A stretch of DNA of 38,701 nt, from contig CABIVQ010000032.1 of assembly GCA_902362365.1 (NCBI GenBank), positions 1-38,701 on the forward strand, written 5' to 3'. This document shows positions 1 through 8,557 of this stretch, piece by piece. The notes below the pieces were generated by a model that worked only from the letters and a program-made list of their open reading frames with translations, was not told the origin of the DNA and did no database searches. Both the position numbers and the translations under genes were made by a program. The stretch is from Clostridiaceae bacterium (GTDB lineage: Bacteria > Bacillota > Clostridia > Peptostreptococcales > Peptostreptococcaceae). Every line of letters starts with the position of its first letter. The first letter of the stretch is position 1.

Positions 1-37
1 GGTAAGTGCGTCTAAAAATAAAATGGAAAAAATTTCA

Positions 38-79
38 ACCCTCATAATAATTGAGCGTTAGCTCTAAAATCATGAGGGT
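38..79. terminator. Nested hairpin, possible terminator
   Basis: ACCCTCAT (38-45) pairs with ATGAGGGT (72-79), and inside it GAGC pairs with GCTC around a GTTA loop. Read on the minus strand the outer stem is followed by a T-rich stretch, so it could end a minus-strand transcript. On the plus strand only a short T run follows. The neighbouring gene lies outside the window, so its role cannot be assigned. Confidence 0.4.
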
Positions 80-263
80 CATTTTGTAAAGTATTAAATT
101 TTACATTAATGCAACACTAGAAGGCTTTTCAGTCTCTTTTTTCCTTTTCAACACCAGTTAAAAACATAACCTACAAAAAATTATGACATACTTGCATAAG
201 TAATAAAATATGATTACTAAAGTTACTATATTTTATTATTTATCAAAGGAAGGAATGCGGCAA

Positions 264-542
264 ATGAAATCAGATATTTCTATAAAACTATCAAAACTCA
301 AAGAAATAACAACTTATCACTATAAGGTTATATTATACTTAGACGGAGTGGGCGAAGCCACTCAAACTCAAATGAGCAAAGAATTTGAAACTACTAAGCA
401 ACGTGTAAATAAAGTATGCAAAGAACTTGCATCTATGGACATAATACAAGTTAAACGAACAGAAGGTAGAAATGTATTTTGGACATTGAATCCTAAGCCG
501 GAATTTCAAATTATAGGACAATTAAAACTAGAAGATATATAA
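264..542 (+). CDS. Small winged-helix (MarR/ArsR-like) DNA-binding protein
   Basis: This 92-residue protein has the shape of a lone winged helix-turn-helix domain. An N-terminal helix is followed by a helix pair around GEATQTQMSKEF and a recognition helix around TTKQRVNKVCKEL, then a beta-wing (IIQVKRTEGRNVFWTL). Such domains bind DNA as dimers and act as local transcription regulators, but no ligand pocket or partner domain is visible. An upstream in-frame ATG at 210 exists, but the AAGGAAGG ribosome site at 246-253 sits about 10 bases before the ATG at 264, which fixes the start. It stands alone, upstream of hcp and separated from it by a terminator, so a link to hcp control is only a guess. 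Confidence 0.7.
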   Translation: MKSDISIKLSKLKEITTYHYKVILYLDGVGEATQTQMSKEFETTKQRVNKVCKELASMDIIQVKRTEGRNVFWTLNPKPEFQIIGQLKLEDI

Positions 543-680
543 AAGTATATAATACGACAAAAAACGCCTTAGATATATAGAATATAATGTTAAAATTATA
601 ATCAATATAGTTTAACCTGTATATTTCAATCTTTAATTTTGATTATATATAATCAAATAATATAATCAAACTAGAATTAC

Positions 681-737
681 AATATAAAAACCACATTCAT
701 CTACTTAATTAATAGTAAATGGATGTGGTTTTTATAT
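681..737. terminator. Bidirectional-looking intrinsic terminator
   Basis: ATAAAAACCACATTCAT pairs with the opposite arm ending GGATGTGGTTTTTAT, giving a 17-bp stem with one mismatch around a roughly 20-base loop. The arm ends in TTTTTAT on both strands. It closes the transcript of the winged-helix gene and insulates hcp. Confidence 0.75.
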
Positions 738-758
738 TGCTTTGCTTAAACTACTCTC

Positions 759-788
759 AAGTTCGCATTATATTAAAATTACGAACTT
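759..788. promoter_or_regulatory. Inverted repeat AAGTTCG-N16-CGAACTT
   Basis: A perfect 7-bp inverted repeat with a 16-base AT-rich spacer lies about 195 bases upstream of the hcp start. It is not followed by a T run, so it is more like a protein-binding site than a terminator. No regulator is identified. Confidence 0.35.
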
Positions 789-981
789 TGATTATATTAT
801 ACATGGTGTTCAATTATTTTTTATATATGTAGAAATTGATAATCTTAAAGATTTATTAGATAGCATATGAATCTTATCTAATTATTTCTATAAAAACCTC
901 AAAATATTTACACGGGTACTTATTCTTTTAACAAATATTGCACATACTATAATTCAAATGAAGAATTAGGAGGTATTTATA

Positions 982-2658
982 GTGGAAAATAATATGGCAA
1001 TGGAATATCCTATGTTTTGTTATCAATGTGAACAAACAGCTGGGGGTAAGGGATGCACTAAATTAGGTGTATGTGGTAAGACACCAGAAGTGGCAAATCT
1101 TCAAGACTTACTTATTTATCAAATAAAAGGCATAAGCTGTTATGCTAAAGAAATAGTTGAAAAAGGCGAAAATGTAGATAAAGATATAGTTAGTTTTATA
1201 GAAAATTCTTTATTTACAACATTAACAAATGTAAATTTTGATGCAGATGTACATGTTAAAATGCTTAGAGAATCACAAAAAATAAAAGAAGCATTGAGAA
1301 AAAAAGTAGGTAAAATAAAAAATGATACTGAACATGCTACATATGATTTAAGTGAAACTAAAGCAGAAATGCTTAAAGATTCTAAAAAAGCAGGGATAAT
1401 GTATGATCAAGAACTGGATCCAGATATTCGCTCCCTTAGACAAACTATAGTTTATGGATTAAAAGGAATATCAGCTTATGGTCATCAAGCAAGAGAATTA
1501 GGATATTATGATGACCAAGTAGATAACTTTTATATTAGAGCTTTAGAAGCAACTACAGATGATAGTTTAAGCGTGGAAGATTTAATTCGATGGACAATGA
1601 GAACAGGTGACATGAGTATAGCTGTAATGGCAAAATTAGATGAAGCCAATACTAAGACATATGAAAATCCTTCTCCTCAAAAAGTTAATGTTCATATTAA
1701 AAAAGGTCCATTTATAATAGTATCAGGACATGATTTATGGGATTTACAAATGTTACTTGAACAGACAGAAGGAAAAGGAATAAATGTTTATACTCATGGT
1801 GAAATGCTTCCATGTCATGGTTATCCTGAACTAAAAAAATATCCTCATTTAGTAGGGAACTTCGGAGGTGCTTGGCAAGACCAACAAAAAGAATTTGATA
1901 ATTTGCCAGGATGCGTATTAATGACAACAAATTGCTTAATGAGACCTAGAGAATCTTATAAGGATAGAATCTTTACTACAAGTGTAGTTGGATGGGATGG
2001 AGTTCAATATATTGGCGTAGGTCCAGATGGTAAGAAAGACTTTACTCCAATAATAGAAAAAGCTCTAGAACTTGGTGGATACGAAGAAGATCAAGAGCCA
2101 CATGAAATATTAGTTGGATTTGGTCATCATGCAACACTTTCACATGCTGAGGAGATAGTTAATGCAGTTAAAGACGGTAAAATAAGACACTTCTTCTTAA
2201 TAGGAGGATGTGATGGCGCAAGACCAGGTAGAAATTATTATACTGAATTTGCTAAAAAAGTACCTGATGACTGTGTAATTTTAACACTTGCTTGTGGTAA
2301 ATATAGATTTAATAAATTAGACTTTGGTGAGGTTGCGGGACTTCCAAGACTTTTAGATGTTGGTCAATGTAATGATGTTTACTCAGCAGTAAAAATTGCA
2401 ACAGCTCTTGCTGATGCTTTTGAAACAGATGTAAACGGATTACCGCTATCTCTAATTGTATCTTGGTATGAACAAAAAGCAGTAGCAGATTTACTTGCAT
2501 TATTATCACTTGGTGTAAAAAGAATCTACTTAGGACCAACACTTCCAGCATTTATAAGTCCAAATGTACTTCAATATTTAATAGATACTTTTGATTTAAG
2601 ACCGATAAGTACACCTGAAGATGACATAAAAACTTGTTTACAACAATGTATACAATAA
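982..2658 (+). CDS. hcp: Hybrid cluster protein (hydroxylamine reductase)
   Basis: A 558-residue cytoplasmic Fe-S enzyme, the usual length for the family. Hybrid cluster proteins reduce hydroxylamine to ammonia in vitro and are thought to act in vivo as NO reductases or in nitrosative and oxidative stress defence. The N-terminal cluster motif is Cys13-x2-Cys16-x8-Cys25-x5-Cys31, the class I arrangement of anaerobes. Further signatures are VSGHDLWDL, HGEMLPCHGYP, GNFGGAWQDQ, TTNCLMRP (Cys318, expected hybrid-cluster ligand), GGCDGA, LACGKYRF and LPLSLIVSWYEQKA. The start is GTG at 982 with TAGGAGG at 967-973. It is followed after 19 bases by a cupin gene, and the pair ends at a hairpin at 3010. 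A ferredoxin lies slightly further on and could donate electrons (inference from position). Confidence 0.97.
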   Translation: MENNMAMEYPMFCYQCEQTAGGKGCTKLGVCGKTPEVANLQDLLIYQIKGISCYAKEIVEKGENVDKDIVSFIENSLFTTLTNVNFDADVHVKMLRESQKIKEALRKKVGKIKNDTEHATYDLSETKAEMLKDSKKAGIMYDQELDPDIRSLRQTIVYGLKGISAYGHQARELGYYDDQVDNFYIRALEATTDDSLSVEDLIRWTMRTGDMSIAVMAKLDEANTKTYENPSPQKVNVHIKKGPFIIVSGHDLWDLQMLLEQTEGKGINVYTHGEMLPCHGYPELKKYPHLVGNFGGAWQDQQKEFDNLPGCVLMTTNCLMRPRESYKDRIFTTSVVGWDGVQYIGVGPDGKKDFTPIIEKALELGGYEEDQEPHEILVGFGHHATLSHAEEIVNAVKDGKIRHFFLIGGCDGARPGRNYYTEFAKKVPDDCVILTLACGKYRFNKLDFGEVAGLPRLLDVGQCNDVYSAVKIATALADAFETDVNGLPLSLIVSWYEQKAVADLLALLSLGVKRIYLGPTLPAFISPNVLQYLIDTFDLRPISTPEDDIKTCLQQCIQ

Positions 2659-2677
2659 TAAATAAGGTAGCGATTTT

Positions 2678-2965
2678 ATGAAAGTAATAAATATAAATAA
2701 AATAGATACCAATAGAGAATTCTTATGTGAAAATGAAAAATATAAAACAATATTTTTCAAGTTTGATGAAGGTAAAGGACTTCCAAATCATACTCATAAC
2801 GGATATGCCTCTATACAAGTTATCGATGGAATAGTAGATATGAAGTTTGAAAATGGAGAGACATTTGAATTAAAATGTGGAGATTTTTTACCTTTTGATG
2901 CAAGGATAGAACATAATGTAATAGCTAGAGTAACTAGTAAAGTACTAGTTACAATTATAAAATAA
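2678..2965 (+). CDS. Small single-domain cupin protein
   Basis: A 95-residue single cupin barrel. Motif 1 reads LPNHTHNGYASIQVIDG and motif 2 reads CGDFLPFDARIEHNV, giving candidate metal ligands His37, His39 and a later His in EHNV. Small cupins of this type bind a metal or small ligand and may act as sensors or accessory factors; no reaction can be assigned. It lies 19 bases after hcp, almost certainly in the same transcript, and a degraded second copy of the same hcp-cupin order follows at 3099. This supports a functional link between cupin and Hcp rather than chance adjacency. Confidence 0.85.
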   Translation: MKVININKIDTNREFLCENEKYKTIFFKFDEGKGLPNHTHNGYASIQVIDGIVDMKFENGETFELKCGDFLPFDARIEHNVIARVTSKVLVTIIK

Positions 2966-3009
2966 TAAATTAATTAGTTATAATTATAAATATACTTCTT
3001 AAGTGGAAC

Positions 3010-3046
3010 AATAAGTTAGTAAAACGATATCTGTTAACTTATTTTT
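3010..3046 (+). terminator. Terminator of the hcp-cupin operon
   Basis: AATAAGTTA (3010-3018) pairs perfectly with TAACTTATT (3035-3043), followed by further T residues. It lies about 45 bases after the cupin stop. Confidence 0.65.
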
Positions 3047-3098
3047 CCAAATAATTATAGTTCTTTTTATTGTTTTTCTCGTTATATAGGGCATAATA

Positions 3099-3293
3099 AT
3101 GACTACAAACTATCTAATGAAACCTAGAGATCCATATAAAGATAGAATAGTTACAGTTGTTGTAGTTGGTGAATGGAGTAAATTTGTCTTAAATCAATGT
3201 GACTTTTTACTACTTGATGTTCGAGTTGAGCATAATATTATAGCTAAAGAAACAAGTAAAATGTTAGTTATTATATCTCAACCATTATCATAA
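3099..3293 (+). pseudogene. Chimeric remnant of a second hcp-cupin pair
   Basis: This 64-codon open frame is two gene fragments joined. Codons 1-28 (MTTNYLMKPRDPYKDRI and following) match Hcp from residue 314 (MTTNCLMRPRESYKDRI). Codons 30-60 (QCDFLLLDVRVEHNIIAKETSK) match the C-terminal third of the neighbouring cupin (KCGDFLPFDARIEHNVIARVTSK). The simplest reading is that an hcp-cupin copy once lay here and a large internal deletion fused the middle of hcp to the end of the cupin. The cluster-ligand Cys of Hcp is Tyr here. No ribosome site precedes the ATG, and the operon terminator at 3010 lies upstream, so expression as protein is unlikely. Confidence 0.85.
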
Positions 3294-3320
3294 TATAAAT
3301 AGCGTATAAGGAGGTAAAAT

Positions 3321-3509
3321 ATGAAAGCTTTTGTAGATAGAGGTATTTGTATAGGATGTGAGGCATGTGCAGGAACATGTCCAGAAGTATTTAGTATGGA
3401 TTCAGAAGGTATATCAGTACCTATAAAAGAAGATATTCCAGATGATTTATTAGAATCAGCTCAAGATGCTAGAGATGGATGTCCAGTTTCATGCATAAGT
3501 ATAGAATAA
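3321..3509 (+). CDS. Single-cluster 4Fe-4S ferredoxin
   Basis: A 62-residue cytoplasmic electron carrier. CIGCEACAGTCP places Cys10, Cys13 and Cys16 as cluster ligands, and GCPVSC supplies Cys54 as the fourth. Cys20 and Cys58 are the extra pair that in Thermotoga-type one-cluster ferredoxins forms a disulfide or is redox silent. The second cluster of the clostridial 2[4Fe-4S] type is absent and replaced by an acidic segment. AAGGAGG at 3308-3314 is a strong ribosome site. It follows the hcp-cupin region and its decayed copy, so it was probably part of the same redox gene group; it may feed Hcp, but that is inference. Confidence 0.93.
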   Translation: MKAFVDRGICIGCEACAGTCPEVFSMDSEGISVPIKEDIPDDLLESAQDARDGCPVSCISIE

Positions 3510-3519
3510 TTAGAATACT

Positions 3520-3582
3520 ATAAACAAAGGAGTTGTTTCTTTTTATGATTTTAAATCATTTTGAGACAACTCCTTTGTTTAT
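3520..3582. terminator. Strong terminator after the ferredoxin gene
   Basis: ATAAACAAAGGAGTTGTTTC (3520-3539) pairs with 3563-3582 over 20 bp with a single mismatch, and the loop itself contains an ATGATT/AATCAT helix. The arms also read as T-rich on both strands. Confidence 0.85.
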
Positions 3583-3972
3583 AATCTATACCAATAAATA
3601 CATTGATATGGAAATTAGAAAGCCAAGATTTATAATCATAATGTAGAAAATGTTATAGTGACTACATATATCATTTACATAATAAAACAGATTGTTTTCG
3701 TGAAACCCCAAAATAACCATAAGAAATTTTATTTCGCATTATATAACAATTGTGACTTAATTATACTATATCATTTTCAACATTTATTTAATATAAAACT
3801 TTATACTTTATAGCTTGATTATTGATTATACTTTTTACCATATATTAATATATTTACTGATATAAGAAAGGACACTATATAATTAAATATAGTGTCCAAA
3901 TTAAGAGTTTGATTATATAAATATTACCCTATATAAATAGAATCTACGGCGTTTTTTTATTATATATATTTA
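3583..3972. other. AT-rich intergenic region at the left edge of the recombinase module
   Basis: These 390 bases contain no recognisable gene. The only clear structure is the hairpin at 3870-3897, listed separately. I looked for repeats shared with the other flank (8200-8560) that might mark element ends and found none by eye. Confidence 0.5.
3870..3897 (-). terminator. Terminator of the recombinase operon
   Basis: GGACACTATAT (3870-3880) and ATATAGTGTCC (3887-3897) form a perfect 11-bp stem with a 6-base loop. On the minus strand TTTCTT follows. It lies 75 bases beyond the stop of the 916-residue gene. Confidence 0.7.
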
Positions 3973-6723
3973 TCATAACAACTCAGGATGTGTTTCATAA
4001 AAGTCTATTCTAACTATATTTGATAATTCTATGAATGATTCCCTGTCAATATCTAAACATCTATACACGTATTCTGGTCCAAGTTTTTGAATGGCCTCTC
4101 TTAGTAATACCTTTCGTCTTTCTATTTTTAAGCCTGTTTGCATTTTGCTTACTTTACTTAAGTTGGACTTAGTTTCTGGATTTTGTAATAAATATTTTTT
4201 ATAGTCTTTTAGTTTAACATTTCCAGGTAAACCTAAATAACTTTTATAGTTATCTATCAAGTTGTTGCATAGTCTTGTTAATGCATAAATGGTAGGTATA
4301 TGATAAGGACAATCAAAGCAAGAACAGCCATCTTTGTCATCTAAATTAGGCATTTGACACCTTTGCTTACCAAATAAACACTGTATATCACTACCGTTTT
4401 TACTAGGTAAATCCATCGTACATAAATTTGTGAATATTTCTTGGCATTCTCCGAAACTTTTTTCAGATATCATATCTACTACATTTTGTCTTTCAGATCT
4501 GATTATATTTAAAAATTTAGCCGTACTATTAATTTTTTGAATATCAGTAAAAACAGCGTTTATTTCCATAACCTTATTGGTCATTTCTTCGAATGTGCCA
4601 GTATTTCCCTCTCCTAAAACTTTCTCTGCTAAAAGTGCTGGAATATATCCAAACTCACCACGAGAGAATAGTTGCTTACTTAATGATTCTACTTTACTTA
4701 TATCAAAATCTACATAGTTAGTAGCGCTATATATATTAAGATGTTTTCTTACCTCAGCACAATAGATCAATGCCTTATCATCACCCTTTAAGTTGGCAAG
4801 GAAATATATATAAGTCATTATTGACTTGTTGAATTTTCTTGATTTGAATATAAAATTTTCAATCTTTGCTGGTTTAAAAAAATTTTTTAAATTTGTCTCA
4901 GTTGCTTCGTTGTACATATTACCAAAATCCATTATTACACTATCCTCTTTATATTCACTTACGATATTATGAGAGTATTTATATAAATGTAGTATTATAA
5001 CGGCTGTTGCAAAGGCTGGAGCAAGTTCATCAGAGCAGAAGAAGGCTCCATTTATCTGAGTTTTAGATATTCTCATCTCCCATTGTCTAACTCGAAATAT
5101 TATAGCTCTAGATTGTGGAAGAGTAAGTTTATTATCAGTAAACCAGTCTATTTTTTCTATGTTGTATTCATCAAGCAAATCATTTATAACCAACTCTGGA
5201 AATGTAGTACAATCACCGTTTCTCCAAGCGTTATTTAAATGTAACATTGCATATAACCAAACAGATGCATGTATTATGGTATTTTTATTTTTAAATTCAT
5301 CGACAATCTTTGGAATGTGTGTATCTATATCTATTAAATAATTAAATACTTTTGAATAGGTTTCAAAGTTATATAAATCTTTAGGCTCATTCTCCCACTC
5401 ACCTACAAGGTCATCTTCAGATTTTTTGTTTGAGGGATTAATAATTTTATCAAAATTAAATTTTAATTTATTATTTAATCCTAATTTTTTTAAGTCTGAG
5501 TTTACAGACTTTAGAAATAGATATAATCCCTTTCCTTGTGTTTCATTTAAACTTCTTATGAAAAGATTTATTTGAGAACTACTTAAAAGATATATCTCTT
5601 CAATGCTATATCTGCTTAATAAATTTCTAACGCTTATAATTAAATCGATCATTTCTTTAATTTTTTTATCAGCAACTTTTTTATTTTTAGATTTCATGCT
5701 ATTTAATTTGTGTTCTATATAGTCAAGCACCTTTTGTTTCGTATAACTACTTTTCTTTTCAAATCCTTTATTCCATGCAGATAGACTCTCCAACCTTATT
5801 AAAAAAGTCTCAAAATTGGTGCTGCCTACTTGTTCGGTTGTGATTGTTTTTGATTTTCTTTTTAGGATATCTTTTAATAATTTATCCACATCTGTTTTTT
5901 TACATACACCGTGCCTAGAATAAGCAGAACCATACAATCCAACACATCCTTTAAATTGAAGTGGAGGATCATATCTATGAAGTTTACGTTTATAATTTTC
6001 AAAATTCAGCCCTTTTAAACTGAAATAATCAACGAGCACAGGTCCTATTGGTATATGTTCTTGGAAGTATTTTTCTCTTTCTTCAATTAGATTTTTTATA
6101 TCTTTTACTCTATAGTATACATAGCGATGTCCTTTTACACGCTTTATAAAACCTGCCATACTTATGTCTGATATAGTTCTAGAAGGTTTATTCCCATGAA
6201 AAGAAAAGTTTAACATTAAAGTTGCTGTAGTAGGATCTACATATTCCTCTCCGTCAAAAAACTTGATTGGATATTCACTAGCATCATTACCTAAACTTTC
6301 TGTCAATACGTCTGTATAACGTTTTTCATTATTAGCCAAACTTTCTACTATTGCATCTATATCGCTTTTTTTAAACAATGAACGCGCACTGGTGATGCAT
6401 GTTTTACCAAGTAACCCGCGGTAGTGTTTAGGCATAGGAACTCCATAGATGTTACGAAAATTTAGTGTACGTATGGTAAGATTAAAGTCTTGTACTACCT
6501 GAGTACAAGAATAGTATTGACTACAAAAATCTTTGATTTCTTTTACAGCTCTTTCTACATCGTCTAGTTTATAAATGAACCTATGGCCTAACTTCGCTGT
6601 TGTTATGTTAAACCCTTCGATTATACGTTTTACTACAAATTGCTTTGAATCTATTTCAAACATTTCAAACAAGGTTTTTTTGTCTATGAATCCGTTAGGA
6701 ACGATATACTTATCCGTTTTCAT
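3973..6723 (-). CDS. Large recombinase-associated protein of unknown function
   Basis: A 916-residue, probably cytoplasmic protein with no membrane segment that I cannot assign to a family. The N-terminal ~230 residues contain repeated stretches that look like excisionase-type helix-turn-helix domains with a wing (GFIDKKTLFEMFEID...LGHRFIYKLDDVERAVKEI, then LMLNFSF...VKGHRYVYYRVKDIKNLIEE). The middle (330-750) is helical and lacks the R...HxxR...Y set of an active tyrosine recombinase. Near the C terminus lies a cysteine cluster, Cys782-x6-Cys789-x10-Cys800-x-Cys802-x2-Cys805, in the context CSCFDCPYH. Its spacing and position recall the C-terminal cysteine motif of Tn554-type TnpB recombinases, probably a zinc site. 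AAGGAGG precedes the ATG. It lies 43 bases downstream of the tyrosine recombinase in one operon, so it probably works with it in target binding or strand exchange. Confidence 0.6.
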   Translation of the reverse strand: MKTDKYIVPNGFIDKKTLFEMFEIDSKQFVVKRIIEGFNITTAKLGHRFIYKLDDVERAVKEIKDFCSQYYSCTQVVQDFNLTIRTLNFRNIYGVPMPKHYRGLLGKTCITSARSLFKKSDIDAIVESLANNEKRYTDVLTESLGNDASEYPIKFFDGEEYVDPTTATLMLNFSFHGNKPSRTISDISMAGFIKRVKGHRYVYYRVKDIKNLIEEREKYFQEHIPIGPVLVDYFSLKGLNFENYKRKLHRYDPPLQFKGCVGLYGSAYSRHGVCKKTDVDKLLKDILKRKSKTITTEQVGSTNFETFLIRLESLSAWNKGFEKKSSYTKQKVLDYIEHKLNSMKSKNKKVADKKIKEMIDLIISVRNLLSRYSIEEIYLLSSSQINLFIRSLNETQGKGLYLFLKSVNSDLKKLGLNNKLKFNFDKIINPSNKKSEDDLVGEWENEPKDLYNFETYSKVFNYLIDIDTHIPKIVDEFKNKNTIIHASVWLYAMLHLNNAWRNGDCTTFPELVINDLLDEYNIEKIDWFTDNKLTLPQSRAIIFRVRQWEMRISKTQINGAFFCSDELAPAFATAVIILHLYKYSHNIVSEYKEDSVIMDFGNMYNEATETNLKNFFKPAKIENFIFKSRKFNKSIMTYIYFLANLKGDDKALIYCAEVRKHLNIYSATNYVDFDISKVESLSKQLFSRGEFGYIPALLAEKVLGEGNTGTFEEMTNKVMEINAVFTDIQKINSTAKFLNIIRSERQNVVDMISEKSFGECQEIFTNLCTMDLPSKNGSDIQCLFGKQRCQMPNLDDKDGCSCFDCPYHIPTIYALTRLCNNLIDNYKSYLGLPGNVKLKDYKKYLLQNPETKSNLSKVSKMQTGLKIERRKVLLREAIQKLGPEYVYRCLDIDRESFIELSNIVRIDFYETHPELL

Positions 6724-6766
6724 CTCAGTATCCTCCTTTTAACTGCTGTCTCTTGTTTATATATTT

Positions 6767-8083
6767 TTAGTCGGTCATAGATGTAGCAATTTTACTTATT
6801 ATGTCTATTTCGTTTGCTACACTTTCAGTTACAGATTTTAAGTCTAAATACACCTCTGATGATTTTACAGAAGAATCTCCTCTTAGTATCATTAGAAGTT
6901 TAGGGTCTGAATAACCCATGATATTTTTAAGATAACCTTTCTTTATAAGGTAGTTAGTAAATATATGTCTACCAATATGACTTCCCCAACTTTTCACTTT
7001 CAACTCATCGGCAACCGATGGTTTTTCTTGTTCTATGAATTTTATAAAGTTCCATTTCAATTTATGAAATTCTTTCTGATATACCTGTCCTGTCATTGGG
7101 TAACCGTGTGAATCTATAAATAATGCAGACTTGTGATGTCTCTTTTTTAGAGTATTTAAGTAGTCTAAATGCTCACTCCAAATTTTAAATAATTTCCCAT
7201 TGAAATTAAATACTGGTTGGTTTTCGCGGACTTTTTTTACTTGAGAATATCTTGTATCAACACCTCTTTCAAAAAGTTCGCTTTGTCTATCTTGGATAGA
7301 TAAAGTTATGTGGTTTTTAATTTCATTTAACTCGACTGCTTCCAATGTTAAATTTACGACCTCTCCTTGTCTAATACCGCCAAAGATTTGAAAAACAACC
7401 CCCAATGCGATATTTCTATGTTTATCTATTGCATAATCTATGAATGCCTCCCATAAATCCTCATCCATATCTTTTAATATTTCTCGGCGTAGCCTTGCAT
7501 CTGTATCTGGGTAATGTACTTCAAAATTAGGATTACCTTTAAATGGATTAACAATTTGCCAAATTACTTGATTTCTATTTTGATTTTTGACTGGAACGGG
7601 GACTCTCTCAACCTTTGCATCTTCACTTGTAATACCTAGTCTATATAAAAAATCATAAAACTTAAGCAATATATTTTCTTTTTCTTTAACTGTTTTATAA
7701 CTATTAATATCTTGCAAAGAACTTATAAACTCAGATAAGTGGTAAAAGTTTAGCCCGTATAATCCTTTTTCTTTTAATGTATCAAACACGCTGTTATAGC
7801 CTAATGATATTTCATGATTTATATAATTTAAAAAAATAGTGATTACACGACCTTCTTTTATTTTGCTGTTATTTGACATGTCGTTACACATTTTCTTTAA
7901 GTATGAAGTTAACTTAGATGGAATCCAGGCATCTGAATCATTGTACTGCTTAACTATTATTATTTCTTTTCTTTCTTTATCTTTATATTTACTGAAATCT
8001 CTTATTGTTATTTCTTTTACTTTATATGTCATTGAATTATTTAAGTTTAATTTTATACTTTCATTTATTGGATTAGTATTCAT
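6767..8083 (-). CDS. Tyrosine recombinase/integrase
   Basis: A 438-residue site-specific recombinase. An N-terminal SAM-like core-binding region spans roughly residues 50-150. The catalytic domain shows Arg238 (FGGIRQGEVVNL, box I), His369-x-x-Arg372 (SHIGRHIFTNYL, box II) and the nucleophile Tyr412 (SSEVYLDL). The second His/Trp usually found about nine residues before the Tyr is replaced by Asp403 (LRGDSS), a known variable position. Start ATG has GGGGGA upstream. It is first in an operon with the 916-residue partner gene and has its own promoter at 8167-8195. A paired recombinase with a large DNA-binding partner is the plan of Tn554-like and other non-classical elements; no cargo genes or ends are visible, so the module may be a minimal or residual element. 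Confidence 0.9.
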   Translation of the reverse strand: MNTNPINESIKLNLNNSMTYKVKEITIRDFSKYKDKERKEIIIVKQYNDSDAWIPSKLTSYLKKMCNDMSNNSKIKEGRVITIFLNYINHEISLGYNSVFDTLKEKGLYGLNFYHLSEFISSLQDINSYKTVKEKENILLKFYDFLYRLGITSEDAKVERVPVPVKNQNRNQVIWQIVNPFKGNPNFEVHYPDTDARLRREILKDMDEDLWEAFIDYAIDKHRNIALGVVFQIFGGIRQGEVVNLTLEAVELNEIKNHITLSIQDRQSELFERGVDTRYSQVKKVRENQPVFNFNGKLFKIWSEHLDYLNTLKKRHHKSALFIDSHGYPMTGQVYQKEFHKLKWNFIKFIEQEKPSVADELKVKSWGSHIGRHIFTNYLIKKGYLKNIMGYSDPKLLMILRGDSSVKSSEVYLDLKSVTESVANEIDIISKIATSMTD

Positions 8084-8155
8084 ATTTCCCCCATAACTAA
8101 AACATAGTCCTTTGGTATTCTGTTGTGCTATGTTTTATTTTGTTGTAATAGTACA

Positions 8156-8195
8156 TATTTTGTTTAATTATAATACAAAATAGACAAAAATTCAA
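8156..8195 (-). promoter_or_regulatory. Promoter with operator-like repeat for the recombinase operon
   Basis: On the minus strand TTGAAT (8190-8195) and TATAAT (8167-8172) are separated by 17 bases, an excellent SigA promoter. A perfect 8-bp inverted repeat TATTTTGT/ACAAAATA (8156-8163 and 8175-8182) brackets the -10 box, as expected of an operator for self-control or host repression. Confidence 0.7.
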
Positions 8196-8272
8196 TGATA
8201 GTAATTGTAATGGTTTAGAGGGTATTTTATGTATGTTTTGTATAACCTTGTATAGATAAAGATAATCCTATT

Positions 8273-8473
8273 ATGAAAATGAAATCAGATAATAAACTAG
8301 AGAAGATAAGTTATACTCCAGATAGGGTGTTTATAGATAATAGCAATATTATAGGTAAAGAGGTACCTCAAAAACTAGATAAAAGCTGGTATATAGCTTT
8401 GGCTAAGGAAAGATTAGAGAGCTTTGTAAGTGAGTATAAATTTACATTATTTGATTACTTAAACTTAATTTAA
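8273..8473 (+). CDS. Doubtful small ORF, possible C-terminal gene fragment
   Basis: A 66-codon frame with no ribosome site before its ATG. The residues are not random in character: the stretch around VPQKLDKSWYIALAKERLESF reads like a conserved C-terminal segment, so this may be the tail of a larger gene lost from this site rather than a free-standing gene. It lies at the right side of the recombinase module, divergent from it, and shares the terminator at 8509. I do not recognise a family with confidence. Confidence 0.35.
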   Translation: MKMKSDNKLEKISYTPDRVFIDNSNIIGKEVPQKLDKSWYIALAKERLESFVSEYKFTLFDYLNLI

Positions 8474-8508
8474 AAAGAATAGTAATTAACTTAAATTAAC
8501 TTATAAAA

Positions 8509-8544
8509 AACTCCCTTATAATATACCTATTTTATAAGGGAGTT
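8509..8544. terminator. Bidirectional terminator
   Basis: AACTCCCTTATAA and TTATAAGGGAGTT form a perfect 13-bp stem. On the minus strand TTTTTT follows, ending the DUF2935 gene. On the plus strand it lies just after the small ORF at 8273. Confidence 0.85.
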
Positions 8545-8557
8545 AATATTATAGATT

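Larger units (their letters stand above)
543..981. other. Intergenic region upstream of hcp
   Basis: This 439-base AT-rich gap holds a strong hairpin at 681-737 and a separate inverted repeat at 759-788, listed individually. A TATAAT hexamer at 948-953 could be the -10 box of hcp, but no convincing -35 element precedes it, as would fit an activator-dependent promoter. No coding potential was recognised. Confidence 0.5.
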
